DNA from: Aureimonas sp. AU12 | GTDB taxonomy: Bacteria; Pseudomonadota; Alphaproteobacteria; Rhizobiales; Rhizobiaceae | Direction: 5' to 3' | DNA length: 64,000 nt | Assembly (NCBI RefSeq): GCF_001463705.1 | Contig: NZ_BBWH01000010.1 | Location: 62,001 to 126,000 of the forward strand | Shown: positions 38,334-47,380 of the stretch, in pieces | How the letters are laid out: every line of letters begins with the position of its first letter | How positions within the stretch are numbered: position 1 is the first letter of the stretch | Made by a program: the position numbers and the translations under genes | Notes under the pieces: generated by a model | Told to the model about the DNA's origin: nothing | The model's database searches: none | Seen by the model: only the letters and a program-made list of their open reading frames with translations

Positions 38334-39350
38334 ATGGCAGTTCGCGTCGCCATCAACGGATTCGGCCGCATCGGCCGGAACGTGCTCCGCGCCATCATCG
38401 AGTCCGGCCGCACCGACATCGAAGTCGTCGGCATCAACGACCTCGGCCCCGTCGAGACCAACGCCCACCTCATCCGCTTCGATTCGGTCCACGGCCGCTT
38501 CCCGGGAACCGTCGTCGTGTCCGGCGACACGATCGACGTCGGCCGCGGCCCGATCCACGTCTCGGCCGAGCGCGATCCGAAGAACCTGCCCTGGGCCAAG
38601 CTCGGCGTCGACGTCGCGCTCGAGTGCACGGGCATCTTCACCGACCCCGCGAAGGCCTCGGCGCATCTGGAAGCCGGCGCCAAGAAGGTCGTGATTTCCG
38701 GCCCGCTCTCCTCCTCGCCGAACGGCGAGAAGACGATCGTCTTCGGCGTCAACCACGACACGCTGGCCGCCGGCGACACGATCATCTCGAACGCCTCCTG
38801 CACCACCAACTGCCTCGCCCCGGTCGCCAAGATCCTGCATGAAGCCATCGGCATCGACACCGGCTTCATGACGACGATCCACTCCTACACCGGCGACCAG
38901 CCGACGCTCGACACGATGCACAAGGACCTCTACCGGGCTCGTGCCGCCGCCCTGTCGATGATCCCGACCTCGACGGGCGCCGCCAAGGCGATCGGCCTCG
39001 TGCTGCCGGAACTGAAGGGCAAGCTCGACGGATCCTCGATCCGCGTGCCGACCCCGAACGTCTCGGTGGTGGACTTCAAGTTCGTCGCCAAGCGCTCGAC
39101 GAGCGTCGAGGAGATCCAGGGCCTGATCCGCGCCGCGGCCGACGGCCCGATGAAGACCATCCTCGGCTACACCGACGCGCCGAACGTCTCCCACGACTTC
39201 AATCACGACCCGCATTCGTCGGTCTTCGCCATGGATCAGACGAAGGTGCTCGACGGCACGTTCGTGCGCATCCTCTCCTGGTACGACAACGAATGGGGCT
39301 TCTCGAACCGCATGTCGGACACCGCGATCGCCCTCCACAAGGTCGGCTGA
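38334..39350 (+). CDS. gap: Glyceraldehyde-3-phosphate dehydrogenase, type I
   Basis: Gap catalyses reversible oxidative phosphorylation of glyceraldehyde-3-phosphate with NAD(P)+. The 338-residue tetramer subunit starts [18 protein letters not shown] (dinucleotide fold) and has the active site [10 protein letters not shown] with Cys156. The C-terminal [13 protein letters not shown] is intact. GGAGAAGAAG precedes the ATG. It heads a plus-strand group with a glycolipid-binding-like gene and pgk, and the next ATG is only five bases after its stop. Confidence 0.97.
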   Translation: MAVRVAINGFGRIGRNVLRAIIESGRTDIEVVGINDLGPVETNAHLIRFDSVHGRFPGTVVVSGDTIDVGRGPIHVSAERDPKNLPWAKLGVDVALECTGIFTDPAKASAHLEAGAKKVVISGPLSSSPNGEKTIVFGVNHDTLAAGDTIISNASCTTNCLAPVAKILHEAIGIDTGFMTTIHSYTGDQPTLDTMHKDLYRARAAALSMIPTSTGAAKAIGLVLPELKGKLDGSSIRVPTPNVSVVDFKFVAKRSTSVEEIQGLIRAAADGPMKTILGYTDAPNVSHDFNHDPHSSVFAMDQTKVLDGTFVRILSWYDNEWGFSNRMSDTAIALHKVG

Positions 39351-39355
39351 GCGCC

Positions 39356-39919
39356 ATGCTCTTCCGGCCCCTCGCCGCGCGCAACGTCCGCTGGGCGCCG
39401 CTCGACGGCGAGGGGCTGGAGCACCTGCATCTGACGGCGACGCCGGATGGGATCGCGGCGCGCTCCGTCGTGATCGGCGAGCGCGGCGGGGTGTCCTACG
39501 GCGTCTCCTACGACATCCGCTGCGACGCCGAGTGGCGCGTCACGCAGCTTCACCTCGAAGCCGCGCATGGCGACCGGCTGGCGCTCACGAGCCCTGAACC
39601 CGGCCGGTGGCTCGCCGCCGACGGCACCGAGCGCGCCGATCTCGCCGGCTGCATCGACATCGATCTCGCCGGCACGCCCTTCACCAACACGCTGCCGATC
39701 CGCCGTCTCGGGCCCGCGCTCGGCACGGCCACCGAGCTTCGCATGGCCTACGTGCCGTTCGACACGTTCGAGCCCTTCGCCGATCAGCAACGTTACCGTG
39801 CCATCGAGCCCGGCCGGCTCTATCGCTACGAGGCGGTGGACGGCGCGTTCGACGCCGACCTGCCGCTCGACGAGGACGGCCTCGTTCTCGACTACCCCAC
39901 CCTCTTCCGCCGCCTCTAG
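39356..39919 (+). CDS. Putative glycolipid-binding domain protein
   Basis: A 187-residue protein resembling the putative glycolipid-binding family (PF06475), a beta-rich fold of unknown biological role. The N-terminus ([17 protein letters not shown]) and the C-terminal [17 protein letters not shown] and LYRYEAVDG segments are family-like. No signal peptide is visible. It is placed between gap and pgk, five bases after gap, so it is almost certainly co-transcribed with two glycolytic genes. That position is unusual and may hint at a metabolic role. Confidence 0.78.
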   Translation: MLFRPLAARNVRWAPLDGEGLEHLHLTATPDGIAARSVVIGERGGVSYGVSYDIRCDAEWRVTQLHLEAAHGDRLALTSPEPGRWLAADGTERADLAGCIDIDLAGTPFTNTLPIRRLGPALGTATELRMAYVPFDTFEPFADQQRYRAIEPGRLYRYEAVDGAFDADLPLDEDGLVLDYPTLFRRL

Positions 39920-39956
39920 CCCGCGAACAGGCCGGGCCGCACCGATGGAGACCCCG

Positions 39957-41150
39957 ATGACCCTCTTCAAGACGCTCGACATGGCCGACCTCTCGGGCAA
40001 GCGCGTCCTCGTGCGCGTCGATCTCAACGTGCCGATGAGGGATGGCGCGGTCACCGACGCGACGCGCATCGAGCGCATCCTGCCGACGATCCGGGCCGTG
40101 ACCGAACAGGGTGGCAAGGCGATCCTGCTCGCCCATTTCGGCCGGCCGAAGGGCAAGGTGGACCCCGCGCAGTCGCTGGAGCCGATCGCCGCGGTGCTGA
40201 CGGAGAAGCTCGGGCGTCCCGTGGGTTTCTCGGCCGACTGCGTCGGCCCGGTGGCCGAGGGCATCGTCGCCAACATGGCGGCCGGCGACGTTCTGCTCCT
40301 GGAGAACACGCGCTTCCACGCGGGCGAAGAGGCCAATGACGAGACCTTCGTCGCCGCCCTCGCTTCGCTCGGCGACGTCTACGTCAACGACGCCTTCTCG
40401 GCGGCACACCGCGCCCACGCCTCGACGGAGGGGCTCGCCCACCATCTGCCTTCCTATGCCGGCCTCACCATGCAGGCCGAACTGGAGGCGCTGGAAAAGG
40501 GTCTCGGCAAGCCCGAGAAGCCGGTGATCGCCATCGTCGGCGGCGCCAAGGTCTCGACGAAGATCGATCTCCTGCAGAACCTGGTGAAGCAGGTGGACTG
40601 CCTCGTCATCGGCGGCGGCATGGCCAACACGTTCCTCGCCGCGCAAGGCAAGGATGTCGGAAAGTCGCTTTGCGAGCACGATCTCGCCGATCTCGCGCGC
40701 ACCATCCTCGCGAACGCCGAAGAGGCCGGCTGCACCATCCTCCTGCCGACCGACGCGGTGATCGCCCGCGAGTTCAAGGCCAACGCCGCGAGCAAGACGG
40801 TGCCGGTGGACGCCGTGCCGGCCGATGCGATGATCCTCGACGTCGGCACCGAAAGCGTCGCGGCGATCACCGCCTGGATCGACAAGGCCAAGACGCTCGT
40901 CTGGAACGGCCCGCTCGGCGCCTTCGAGATCCAGCCGTTCGACCGCGCGACGATGGCGGCCGCAAAGCACGCCGCCGCGCGCACGAAGGCGGGCCATCTC
41001 GTGTCGGTCGCCGGCGGCGGCGACACGGTGGCGGCGCTCAACGCGGCCGGGGTGGCCGGCGACTTCACCTATGTCTCGACGGCGGGCGGCGCCTTCCTCG
41101 AATGGATGGAAGGCAAGCCGCTGCCGGGCGTCGACGCCCTCAAGGCCTGA
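39957..41150 (+). CDS. pgk: Phosphoglycerate kinase
   Basis: Pgk makes ATP from 1,3-bisphosphoglycerate and ADP. The 397-residue product has [15 protein letters not shown] (substrate arginines), [20 protein letters not shown], the [15 protein letters not shown] segment and the nucleotide-binding [11 protein letters not shown] near the C-terminus. ATG 39957 with GGAG six bases upstream is chosen; an in-frame ATG at 39945 is possible. Together with gap it forms a lower-glycolysis operon. Confidence 0.97.
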   Translation: MTLFKTLDMADLSGKRVLVRVDLNVPMRDGAVTDATRIERILPTIRAVTEQGGKAILLAHFGRPKGKVDPAQSLEPIAAVLTEKLGRPVGFSADCVGPVAEGIVANMAAGDVLLLENTRFHAGEEANDETFVAALASLGDVYVNDAFSAAHRAHASTEGLAHHLPSYAGLTMQAELEALEKGLGKPEKPVIAIVGGAKVSTKIDLLQNLVKQVDCLVIGGGMANTFLAAQGKDVGKSLCEHDLADLARTILANAEEAGCTILLPTDAVIAREFKANAASKTVPVDAVPADAMILDVGTESVAAITAWIDKAKTLVWNGPLGAFEIQPFDRATMAAAKHAAARTKAGHLVSVAGGGDTVAALNAAGVAGDFTYVSTAGGAFLEWMEGKPLPGVDALKA

Positions 41151-41169
41151 CGCGACACAGCCAAGACCG

Positions 41170-42015
41170 ATGCGCGACGCCGCCCTCTCCTGGCTTCTCC
41201 TGCCGGTCTACGTCTGGCAGGGGATCGGCCTTCGACGCCGCATCGAGCGGATGATCCCGCCGGCCGGCCCCGCTCACGGCGCCTTTGGCCATTGTGCCGG
41301 GCAAAGGGACGTGACGGCCACGCATGGGTCGCCCGACGGCGACGACCTGGGTGACGGCGGCGCGATCCGCCTTCTCGTCCTCGGCGACAGTTCGGCCGCG
41401 GGCGTCGGGGTCGAGCGGATCGAGGAGGGCCTTGCCTGTCGCCTCGCCGAGCGGCTGCATGTCCTCACCGGCCGCCCCGTCTTCTGGCGCGCGGCAGGCT
41501 TCAACTCCGCCGTCTCGGCGGACCTGCGCGATCATGTCGTTCCGAACCTCGTCCGCGAGCCCTACACGCACATCCTGCTGACCACGGGCACAAACGACGT
41601 GAAGAACTTCCACGGCGCGCGCCGCTTCAAGCGCGAGTTCGGCGGCCTGCTCTATACCCTGCGCGCCCGTTGGCCGGACGCGCGCATCGTCTGGTCGCCG
41701 CCGGTGGACATGCTGCGCGTGCCCGCGCTGTCGCCGGGTCTGGCGAAGGTGCTGCATCACCGCGATCGGGTGCTGGCCCGCCTCGGCCGACGCTTGTGCC
41801 TGGAGCGCGGCATCCTGCCCGCCACGACATTGCCCCGTGTCGAGCAGGCGGGTTTTGCCCGCGACGGCTTCCACGCCTCGGCGGACGGCGCCGCCTACGC
41901 GGCGGGGCATCTGGCGGGCTATGTGCTCGGCGCGGCCGGCACCAACTCGTCGCTCATCAGGGCCGCGACCGGGCGCGACGCCGGTGCGAAGCCAAGCGGC
42001 GAAGCGGGCTCCTGA
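41170..42015 (+). CDS. SGNH/GDSL-family hydrolase
   Basis: A 281-residue esterase-like protein. Block I is LLVLGDSSAAGVG with the nucleophile Ser74, block III is LLTTGTNDVKN and block V is DGFHAS, giving the Ser-Asp-His triad of SGNH hydrolases. The N-terminus has a short hydrophobic stretch (LSWLLLPVYVWQGIGL) that may anchor it in the membrane. Substrates could be lipids or acylated glycans. It begins 19 bases after pgk. Its last 97 bases overlap the convergent diguanylate cyclase gene. Confidence 0.83.
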   Translation: MRDAALSWLLLPVYVWQGIGLRRRIERMIPPAGPAHGAFGHCAGQRDVTATHGSPDGDDLGDGGAIRLLVLGDSSAAGVGVERIEEGLACRLAERLHVLTGRPVFWRAAGFNSAVSADLRDHVVPNLVREPYTHILLTTGTNDVKNFHGARRFKREFGGLLYTLRARWPDARIVWSPPVDMLRVPALSPGLAKVLHHRDRVLARLGRRLCLERGILPATTLPRVEQAGFARDGFHASADGAAYAAGHLAGYVLGAAGTNSSLIRAATGRDAGAKPSGEAGS

Positions 42016-42920
42016 TCCTCGCCGACGCGGAACGTGTTGCGACCGGCGAGCTTGGCGGCGTAGAGGGCGGCATCGGCTCGCGCGACCAGCCGCTCCGTGT
42101 CGTCGCCCCGATGATGCGCGACGCCGATGGACGCCCCGATCCGGCAGATCACCGTACCTTCGACGATGGGCTGACGCAGCGCTGCGACCGTCGCCGCAGC
42201 CAGCGTCTCGGCCAGACCCGCCTCGCCTTCGAGGATCACGGCGAACTCGTCGCCGCCGATCCGCGCCACGAGAAGAGCCCCCTGGCAGACCGATGCGATG
42301 CGCCCCGCCGCCGCCTTCAGCACGCGGTCTCCCTGCGCATGGCCATGGGTGTCGTTGACGGCCTTGAACCCGTCGAGATCGACCAGCAGCAGCGAGAACC
42401 CGCCCTGATCGGCGACTGGTGCCGTCAGCCCGTCGAGCCGGGCCTGGAACGACATGCGGTTGGCCAGCCCGGTCAGCGGCTCGTGTTCGGCCACATAGCG
42501 CAGGCGCTCCAGAAGCACCCGTTCGTCGGTGATGTCCCGCTTGACCCCGAAGATGCGATGCGCCGTGCCGTCGCGCCCCTCCACGGTGGCGGTGATGCGG
42601 ATCCAGCGTCGCCGACCGAGCAAGGTGGTGATTTCGGCATCCAGCTCGAATTCGCCGAGAGTGCGGATGGCCTCGTCGCGCAGCGTGTCCAACTCCGCGC
42701 GGCTGGCCGCCGAATAGCATTCGAGGATGCGGCGGCGGTCGGGCACCCTGTCGCGCGGCAGGTCGAACAGGCGGTACACGCCCTCGGTCCAGAGCAGCCG
42801 CTCGCCCGGAAGCGAGCATTCCCACACGCCCATGCGGGCGGCCCGGAAGGCCAGTTCGAGAACTCGGCGATCGTGCGAGAGCGCGCGAGATGCGCTTGTT
42901 TTGCTATCAGGATGGGTCAT
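41919..42920 (-). CDS. PAS-GGDEF diguanylate cyclase
   Basis: A 333-residue signalling protein with an N-terminal PAS-like sensor (about residues 25-125, ending in GVKRDITDERVLLERLRYV) and a GGDEF domain (about 135-300). The active-site motif RIGGDEFAV is intact, so it should make cyclic-di-GMP from two GTP. The inhibitory I-site RxxD is absent: the aligned positions read QGAL. Product feedback is therefore probably weak. There is no membrane span, so the sensor is cytoplasmic. ATG 42920 is chosen; 42965 adds 15 residues. It overlaps the SGNH gene tail-to-tail by 97 bases. Confidence 0.87.
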   Translation of the reverse strand: MTHPDSKTSASRALSHDRRVLELAFRAARMGVWECSLPGERLLWTEGVYRLFDLPRDRVPDRRRILECYSAASRAELDTLRDEAIRTLGEFELDAEITTLLGRRRWIRITATVEGRDGTAHRIFGVKRDITDERVLLERLRYVAEHEPLTGLANRMSFQARLDGLTAPVADQGGFSLLLVDLDGFKAVNDTHGHAQGDRVLKAAAGRIASVCQGALLVARIGGDEFAVILEGEAGLAETLAAATVAALRQPIVEGTVICRIGASIGVAHHRGDDTERLVARADAALYAAKLAGRNTFRVGEDQEPASPLGFAPASRPVAALMSDELVPAAPST

Positions 42921-43047
42921 CGGCAAACCTGTCCGTTCGCGACGGAATTCGAACGTGGCACGCAATGGTTGCGATTGTATATCGACGTAACACGTCAGTG
43001 GCTGGCTATCGAACCAACCGGCTTGATCGGAGGGCTATTTCATCGGC

Positions 43048-44079
43048 TCAGTCCCCCTCGTCCTCGTAGCCCACGAGATGCAGCGGGCGGGCGCGCACAC
43101 CCTTGAGCGCGCACCAGCGCACCAGCGCCTCCTCGCGCCCATGCGTCACCCACACCTCCTGCGGGGCGATCTCGGCGATGGTCTCGACGAGTTCGTCCCA
43201 GTCGCAGTGATCGGAGAGGATCAGCGGCAGCTCGACGCCGCGCTGGCGGGCGCGTTGGCGTACGCGCATCCAGCCCGACGCGAAGCACGAGACGGGATCG
43301 GGAAAGCGCCGCGCCCATTTGTCGGCAAAGGCGGAGGGTGGGCCGACGACGATGGCGCCGGCAAAATCCGCCTTCTTCGCCCCGTCCTCCGTCTTCGAGG
43401 CCGCGATCGTGGCGGGCCTGAGATCGCCGAGCGCGATGCCCTCGCTCTCGTAGAAGTCGCAGAGCTTCTTCAGCGCGCCGTGGATGTAGATCGGGCTGTC
43501 ATAGCCCTCCTCGCGCAGCATGCGGATGACCCGCTGCGCCTTGCCGAGCGCATAGGCGCCCACGAGATGGGCCCGCTCGGGAAATTGGCGGGTGGACTGG
43601 ATCAGCTTGCGCATTTCGGCGCGCGATTCCGGGTGGCGGAAGACCGGCAGCGCGAAGGTCGCCTCGGTGATGAAGACATCGCAGGGCACCGGCTCGAAGG
43701 GCTCGGCCGTCGGGTCCTCGCGCCGCTTGTAGTCGCCGGACGCGACGATCCGCATGCCGCCCCATTCGACGAGGATCTGCGCCGAGCCCAGAACGTGGCC
43801 GGCTGGGTGGAAGGAGACGGTGACGCCGTTGATCACGGTGCGCTCGCCCCATTCGGCGGTCTGGCGCGTCACCGCGAAATCCTCGCCGTAGCGCAGGGCC
43901 ATGATCGCAAGCGTCCGGCGCGTCGCCATCACCGCCTCGTTGCCGGGGCGCGCGTGGTCGGCATGGCCGTGGGTGACGAGCGCGCGCGCCACCGGCTTCA
44001 CCGGATCGATGTAGAAATCGCCGGGCGGGCAGTAGAGGCCCTTCGGGGTCGGTCGCAGGAGATCTTCGAAACGGGCCAT
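43048..44079 (-). CDS. Ligase-associated DNA exonuclease (metallo-beta-lactamase fold)
   Basis: A 343-residue mRNA 3'-end-processing-factor-like nuclease (TIGR04122 type) normally encoded with an ATP-dependent DNA ligase, an Lhr-type helicase and PdeM. The metal motif THGHADHARPG is at residues 36-46, with SFHPAGHVLGSAQ, ASGDYKRREDP and the C-terminal LILSDHCDWDELVE and WVTHGREE completing the beta-CASP-like core. The ligase gene is not adjacent and is absent from the window; the helicase and PdeM are 5 and 11 kb away. Confidence 0.88.
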   Translation of the reverse strand: MARFEDLLRPTPKGLYCPPGDFYIDPVKPVARALVTHGHADHARPGNEAVMATRRTLAIMALRYGEDFAVTRQTAEWGERTVINGVTVSFHPAGHVLGSAQILVEWGGMRIVASGDYKRREDPTAEPFEPVPCDVFITEATFALPVFRHPESRAEMRKLIQSTRQFPERAHLVGAYALGKAQRVIRMLREEGYDSPIYIHGALKKLCDFYESEGIALGDLRPATIAASKTEDGAKKADFAGAIVVGPPSAFADKWARRFPDPVSCFASGWMRVRQRARQRGVELPLILSDHCDWDELVETIAEIAPQEVWVTHGREEALVRWCALKGVRARPLHLVGYEDEGD

Positions 44080-44228
44080 GGCGTCGCAGATAGGCCGCCA
44101 TGCGATGGCTGGAAGAACCGGGCGCAGTCAGCGACGACCCTTGGGCCCGGCACCGTCCGGGAGAAACCGCTTGCGCCCGGCGCTCGCGCGCCGCCATAAG
44201 CCTCTCGCCCTTCCGGAACCGATCCCCC

Positions 44229-45158
44229 GTGCCGCTCGACCCCCACCGCTCCGGCGACCCGCTCGCCGACCGCCGCGCCGACTATGCGGAAGCCTATGCA
44301 AAGGCGCGCGACTTCGCCGCAGCCGCCGACCTGATGCGCCAGGCGCTGGCGCTCGCGCCCGGCTGGACGCTCGGGCGCATGCGGCTCGCGAGCTTCCTCG
44401 AGGAGGCCGGCGCACGCGAGGAGGCCGGAACGGTCTATGCGCAGGTCGCCGCCGGCAATGCGGACGATCCCTACGGCGCCGGTCTGAAGCTTGCCGCGCT
44501 CGGCCTCGCGCAGGCACCCGCCGCGCCGCCGCCGGCCTTCGTCGCCGGCCTGTTCGACCAGTATGCCAACGGCTTCGAGACGCAGCTCGTCGAGCGCCTC
44601 GGCTACCGCGTGCCCGATCTCCTCTTCGCGACACTCGCCGAAGTCGCGGACGAGCCCTTGCATTTTGTCCGCGCGCTGGATCTGGGCTGCGGCACCGGCC
44701 TGATGGGCGAACGCCTGCGCCCCGTATGCGACCGGCTGGAGGGCATCGACCTCTCGGTCGGCATGCTCGAAAAGGCCCGCTCCAAGCGCCTCTACGACAC
44801 GCTGACCGAATGCGACGTGCTCGCCGCCGGCAAGGGGCACGAGGGCAGCTACGACTGCGTCGCCGCCGCCGACGTCCTTACCTATCTCGGCGACCTCGCG
44901 CCGGTCTTTGCCCATGTCGCGACCCTGCTCGCCCCCGGCGGGCTCTTCGCCTTCTCGGTCGAAGCCGACGACGAGGCGGCCGGTTTCACGTTGCGCCCCT
45001 CGCTGCGCTACGCCCACGCGCCTGCCGAACTCGCCCGCCTGCTGATGCTCGCCGGCTTCGAGCCGCTGCTCGAGCAGCGGGCCGAGCTGCGCCGCGACCG
45101 GGGCGAGCCGGTGCTGGGCGCGATCATCGTCGCGCGCCGCCTGTCTCACCTGGCATAG
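44229..45158 (+). CDS. Predicted methyltransferase with N-terminal TPR-like region
   Basis: A 309-residue protein resembling COG4976 (methyltransferase with TPR). Residues 10-75 form helical repeats (YAEAYAKARDFAAAADLMRQ, then APGWTLGRMRLASFLEEAG). The SAM-binding domain starts near 150 with ALDLGCGTGLMGERL, followed by GIDLSVGMLEKAR and VAAADVLTYLGDL. The GTG start at 44229 removes a low-quality extension that would reach 44100. The methyl acceptor is unknown. It is divergent from the exonuclease gene. Confidence 0.8.
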   Translation: MPLDPHRSGDPLADRRADYAEAYAKARDFAAAADLMRQALALAPGWTLGRMRLASFLEEAGAREEAGTVYAQVAAGNADDPYGAGLKLAALGLAQAPAAPPPAFVAGLFDQYANGFETQLVERLGYRVPDLLFATLAEVADEPLHFVRALDLGCGTGLMGERLRPVCDRLEGIDLSVGMLEKARSKRLYDTLTECDVLAAGKGHEGSYDCVAAADVLTYLGDLAPVFAHVATLLAPGGLFAFSVEADDEAAGFTLRPSLRYAHAPAELARLLMLAGFEPLLEQRAELRRDRGEPVLGAIIVARRLSHLA

Positions 45159-45238
45159 CTCCCCTGCGCACCAGCCGATTGCGCTTGTCCGCAGCTCGGC
45201 TCATTGTTTCGCAGATGCGAGAGAGAAGGAACAAAGCC

Positions 45239-45949
45239 ATGCCGAGCGCCGGGATCGAAGCGGGCGACCAAGCGGCGGCTCCTTTGCCAAGCGAGACGCT
45301 GCGCGAAAGCCAGGCGCTGCGCCGGGCCCATCGCTTCGGCAACTGGGCAGCCACCGCGACGCGCCATTCGCCTTGGGAAGACGCGCTCGGCGTCCTCGCG
45401 GGCGTGACGCTGACGGCCGTCGGCATCGCCATTCTCGGCCATCTCGGCTTTCTCACCGGCGGCATGGCGGGCCTCGCCTTCGTCGTCCATTATCTCACCG
45501 GATGGAATTTCGGCGCGGTCTTCTTCGTCCTCAACCTGCCGTTCTACGTCTTGGCCATCGGCCGCATGGGCCGCTCCTTCACGATCAAGACCGCCTTCGC
45601 GGTGGCGCTTCTCTCGGTCATGACCGCGTTTTCCGGCGACGTTCTGCGCTTTGCCGACGTCCAGCCGCTGCTCGGCACCTGCCTCGGCGGGCTGATGATC
45701 GGCTTCGGCCTGCTCGCCCTCTTCCGCCACCGCGCGTCGGCCGGCGGCGTCGGCATCCTCGCCGTCTACCTGCAGGACCGCTTCGGCTGGCGCGCCGGCC
45801 TCACACAGATGAGCGTTGATCTCCTCGTCCTCGTCTCCGCCTTTGCCGCCGTCTCACCGCTGGCCGTGCTCTATTCCGTGATCGGCGCCGTCGTCCTCAA
45901 CCTCTTCCTCGCCATCAACCACCGCACCGACCGCTATCTGGCGGTCTGA
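45239..45949 (+). CDS. YitT family membrane protein
   Basis: A 236-residue membrane protein with five to six predicted spans, matching the YitT/DUF161 family: VLAGVTLTAVGIAILGHLGF, LTGGMAGLAFVVHYLT, FGAVFFVLNLPFYVLAI and a glycine-rich FRHRASAGGVGILAVYLQ near the end. The C-terminal DUF2179 extension of many members is missing. Function is unknown. ATG 45239 follows GAAGGA by nine bases. It is 80 bases after the methyltransferase gene. Confidence 0.83.
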   Translation: MPSAGIEAGDQAAAPLPSETLRESQALRRAHRFGNWAATATRHSPWEDALGVLAGVTLTAVGIAILGHLGFLTGGMAGLAFVVHYLTGWNFGAVFFVLNLPFYVLAIGRMGRSFTIKTAFAVALLSVMTAFSGDVLRFADVQPLLGTCLGGLMIGFGLLALFRHRASAGGVGILAVYLQDRFGWRAGLTQMSVDLLVLVSAFAAVSPLAVLYSVIGAVVLNLFLAINHRTDRYLAV

Positions 45950-46038
45950 ACTCAACCTTCGCGTGTGAATCGGCCCTTGCGTTTGTTGACACTGCGCCCG
46001 GCAAATGATTTCGCTCGCAGAAAGCAGGAGTTTCCAGC

Positions 46039-46422
46039 GTGCGCACAATGACGCAGCTTATCCGTTATGGCTTCGTCGGCGTTCTCAATACTGCGATCAC
46101 CGCGGCCGTCATTCTCGCACTGACCTTTTTGGGCTTCGACCTACTGCTGGCGAACGCGCTTGGCTTCGCCGCCGGCCTTCTCAACAGTTTCCTGCTAAAC
46201 CGCCGTCTGACGTTCAGGGCTGGCGCGAGTTCGACGCGGACGAAACTCAGTTTTCTGGTCGGCTTCGCGCTGTGCTACGCGCTAAATCTCTCGATCGTCA
46301 TGGCGCTGGACGGCGTGCTGCATCCTGCGGCAACCCAGTTGGCGGGAATGATCGTCTACAATCTCTCGTTCTTCGCATGGATGAAGTTCCGGGTGTTCAA
46401 GGTGGAGACCCATGCGAACTGA
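46039..46422 (+). CDS. gtrA: GtrA family flippase-like membrane protein
   Basis: A 127-residue protein with four membrane spans (YGFVGVLNTAITAAVILALT; LANALGFAAGLLNSFLLNRR; FLVGFALCYALNLSIVMAL; LAGMIVYNLSFFAWMKFRVF), the GtrA/DPMS family layout. GtrA is thought to flip undecaprenyl-phosphate-linked glucose to the periplasm. The start is GTG at 46039 with AGGAG eight bases before. It overlaps the glycosyltransferase gene by 11 bases and forms the first gene of a three-gene gtr-type cluster. Confidence 0.9.
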   Translation: MRTMTQLIRYGFVGVLNTAITAAVILALTFLGFDLLLANALGFAAGLLNSFLLNRRLTFRAGASSTRTKLSFLVGFALCYALNLSIVMALDGVLHPAATQLAGMIVYNLSFFAWMKFRVFKVETHAN

Positions 46423-47380
46423 GTATCGCGCAGACCTCGTGATTCCCTGCTTTCACGAGGAGGATGCGCTTCCCGAGACGGCGCCTGTGATCCTCGCCTA
46501 CATGCGCGGATGCGTCGAGGATCCGACGAACGGCCTTACCGGCTTCAGGATCCTATTCGTTGACGATGGAAGCCGCGACCGGACCTGGCCGATCATCGCT
46601 GCTCTCGCCGCAGAGAACACCGAAGCGGAAGGCGTGAAGCTTTCACGCAATTTCGGCCATCAGGGTGCGCTGCTCGCGGGGCTCGCTCATGCGGACGCCG
46701 ACGTCGTGATCTCGCTCGACGCCGATTTGCAGGACGACATCGCCGTCATCCGCGACATGCTGCGGGCCTACGAGGCCGGCAACGATCTGGCGCTTGGCGT
46801 CCGGTCCGATCGCAGGAGCGATCGGTGGGCGAAACGCGAGACGGCACGGCTCTACTACCGGATCCTGTCGGCCCTTGGCGTCCGCATCGTGCCGGATCAC
46901 GCCGATTTCCGGCTGATGTCGCGACGCGCCCTGAAGGCGCTACTTGCCTACGACGAAGCCAATCTCTTCCTGCGCGGGATCATCCCGCTCATCGGGTTTC
47001 CGGTGGCGCTCGTCCCCTATGCCAGACTGGCACGCACCGCGGGCGAGACGAAATACACGATGCGCAAGATGCTGCGACTGGCGATCGACGGGATTACGTC
47101 CTTCTCCGTCGTGCCGCTTCGCGCCATCTCTGTGCTTGGACTGATCGTCTTCGGACTGTCCGTCGCGGCCGGCCTCTATGTGGTGCTGCAGCGTTTTCTG
47201 TTGCCGAGTTCGGTGGTGCCCGGCTGGGCATCGACACTGCTGCCATTGCTGCTGCTCGGCGGCATCCAGATCCTGTCGGTCGGCGTCATCGGCGAGTATC
47301 TCGGCAAGATCTACCTCGAGACCAAGCGGCGCCCTCGCTTCACCGTCGAACGCCTGACAGATGTCTCCCGTGACCACTAG
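46412..47380 (+). CDS. gtrB: GtrB-type family 2 glycosyltransferase
   Basis: A 322-residue enzyme that would transfer a sugar from a nucleotide donor to undecaprenyl phosphate. The GT-A domain has ILFVDDGSRDRTW, VKLSRNFGHQGALLAGL and the metal-binding VISLDADLQDD near residue 105, a very strong match to bactoprenol glucosyltransferases. Two C-terminal spans (AISVLGLIVFGLSVAAGLYV, STLLPLLLLGGIQILSVGVI) and YLGKIYLETKRRP complete the family pattern. It overlaps the next gene by 20 bases. Confidence 0.93.
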   Translation: MRTEYRADLVIPCFHEEDALPETAPVILAYMRGCVEDPTNGLTGFRILFVDDGSRDRTWPIIAALAAENTEAEGVKLSRNFGHQGALLAGLAHADADVVISLDADLQDDIAVIRDMLRAYEAGNDLALGVRSDRRSDRWAKRETARLYYRILSALGVRIVPDHADFRLMSRRALKALLAYDEANLFLRGIIPLIGFPVALVPYARLARTAGETKYTMRKMLRLAIDGITSFSVVPLRAISVLGLIVFGLSVAAGLYVVLQRFLLPSSVVPGWASTLLPLLLLGGIQILSVGVIGEYLGKIYLETKRRPRFTVERLTDVSRDH

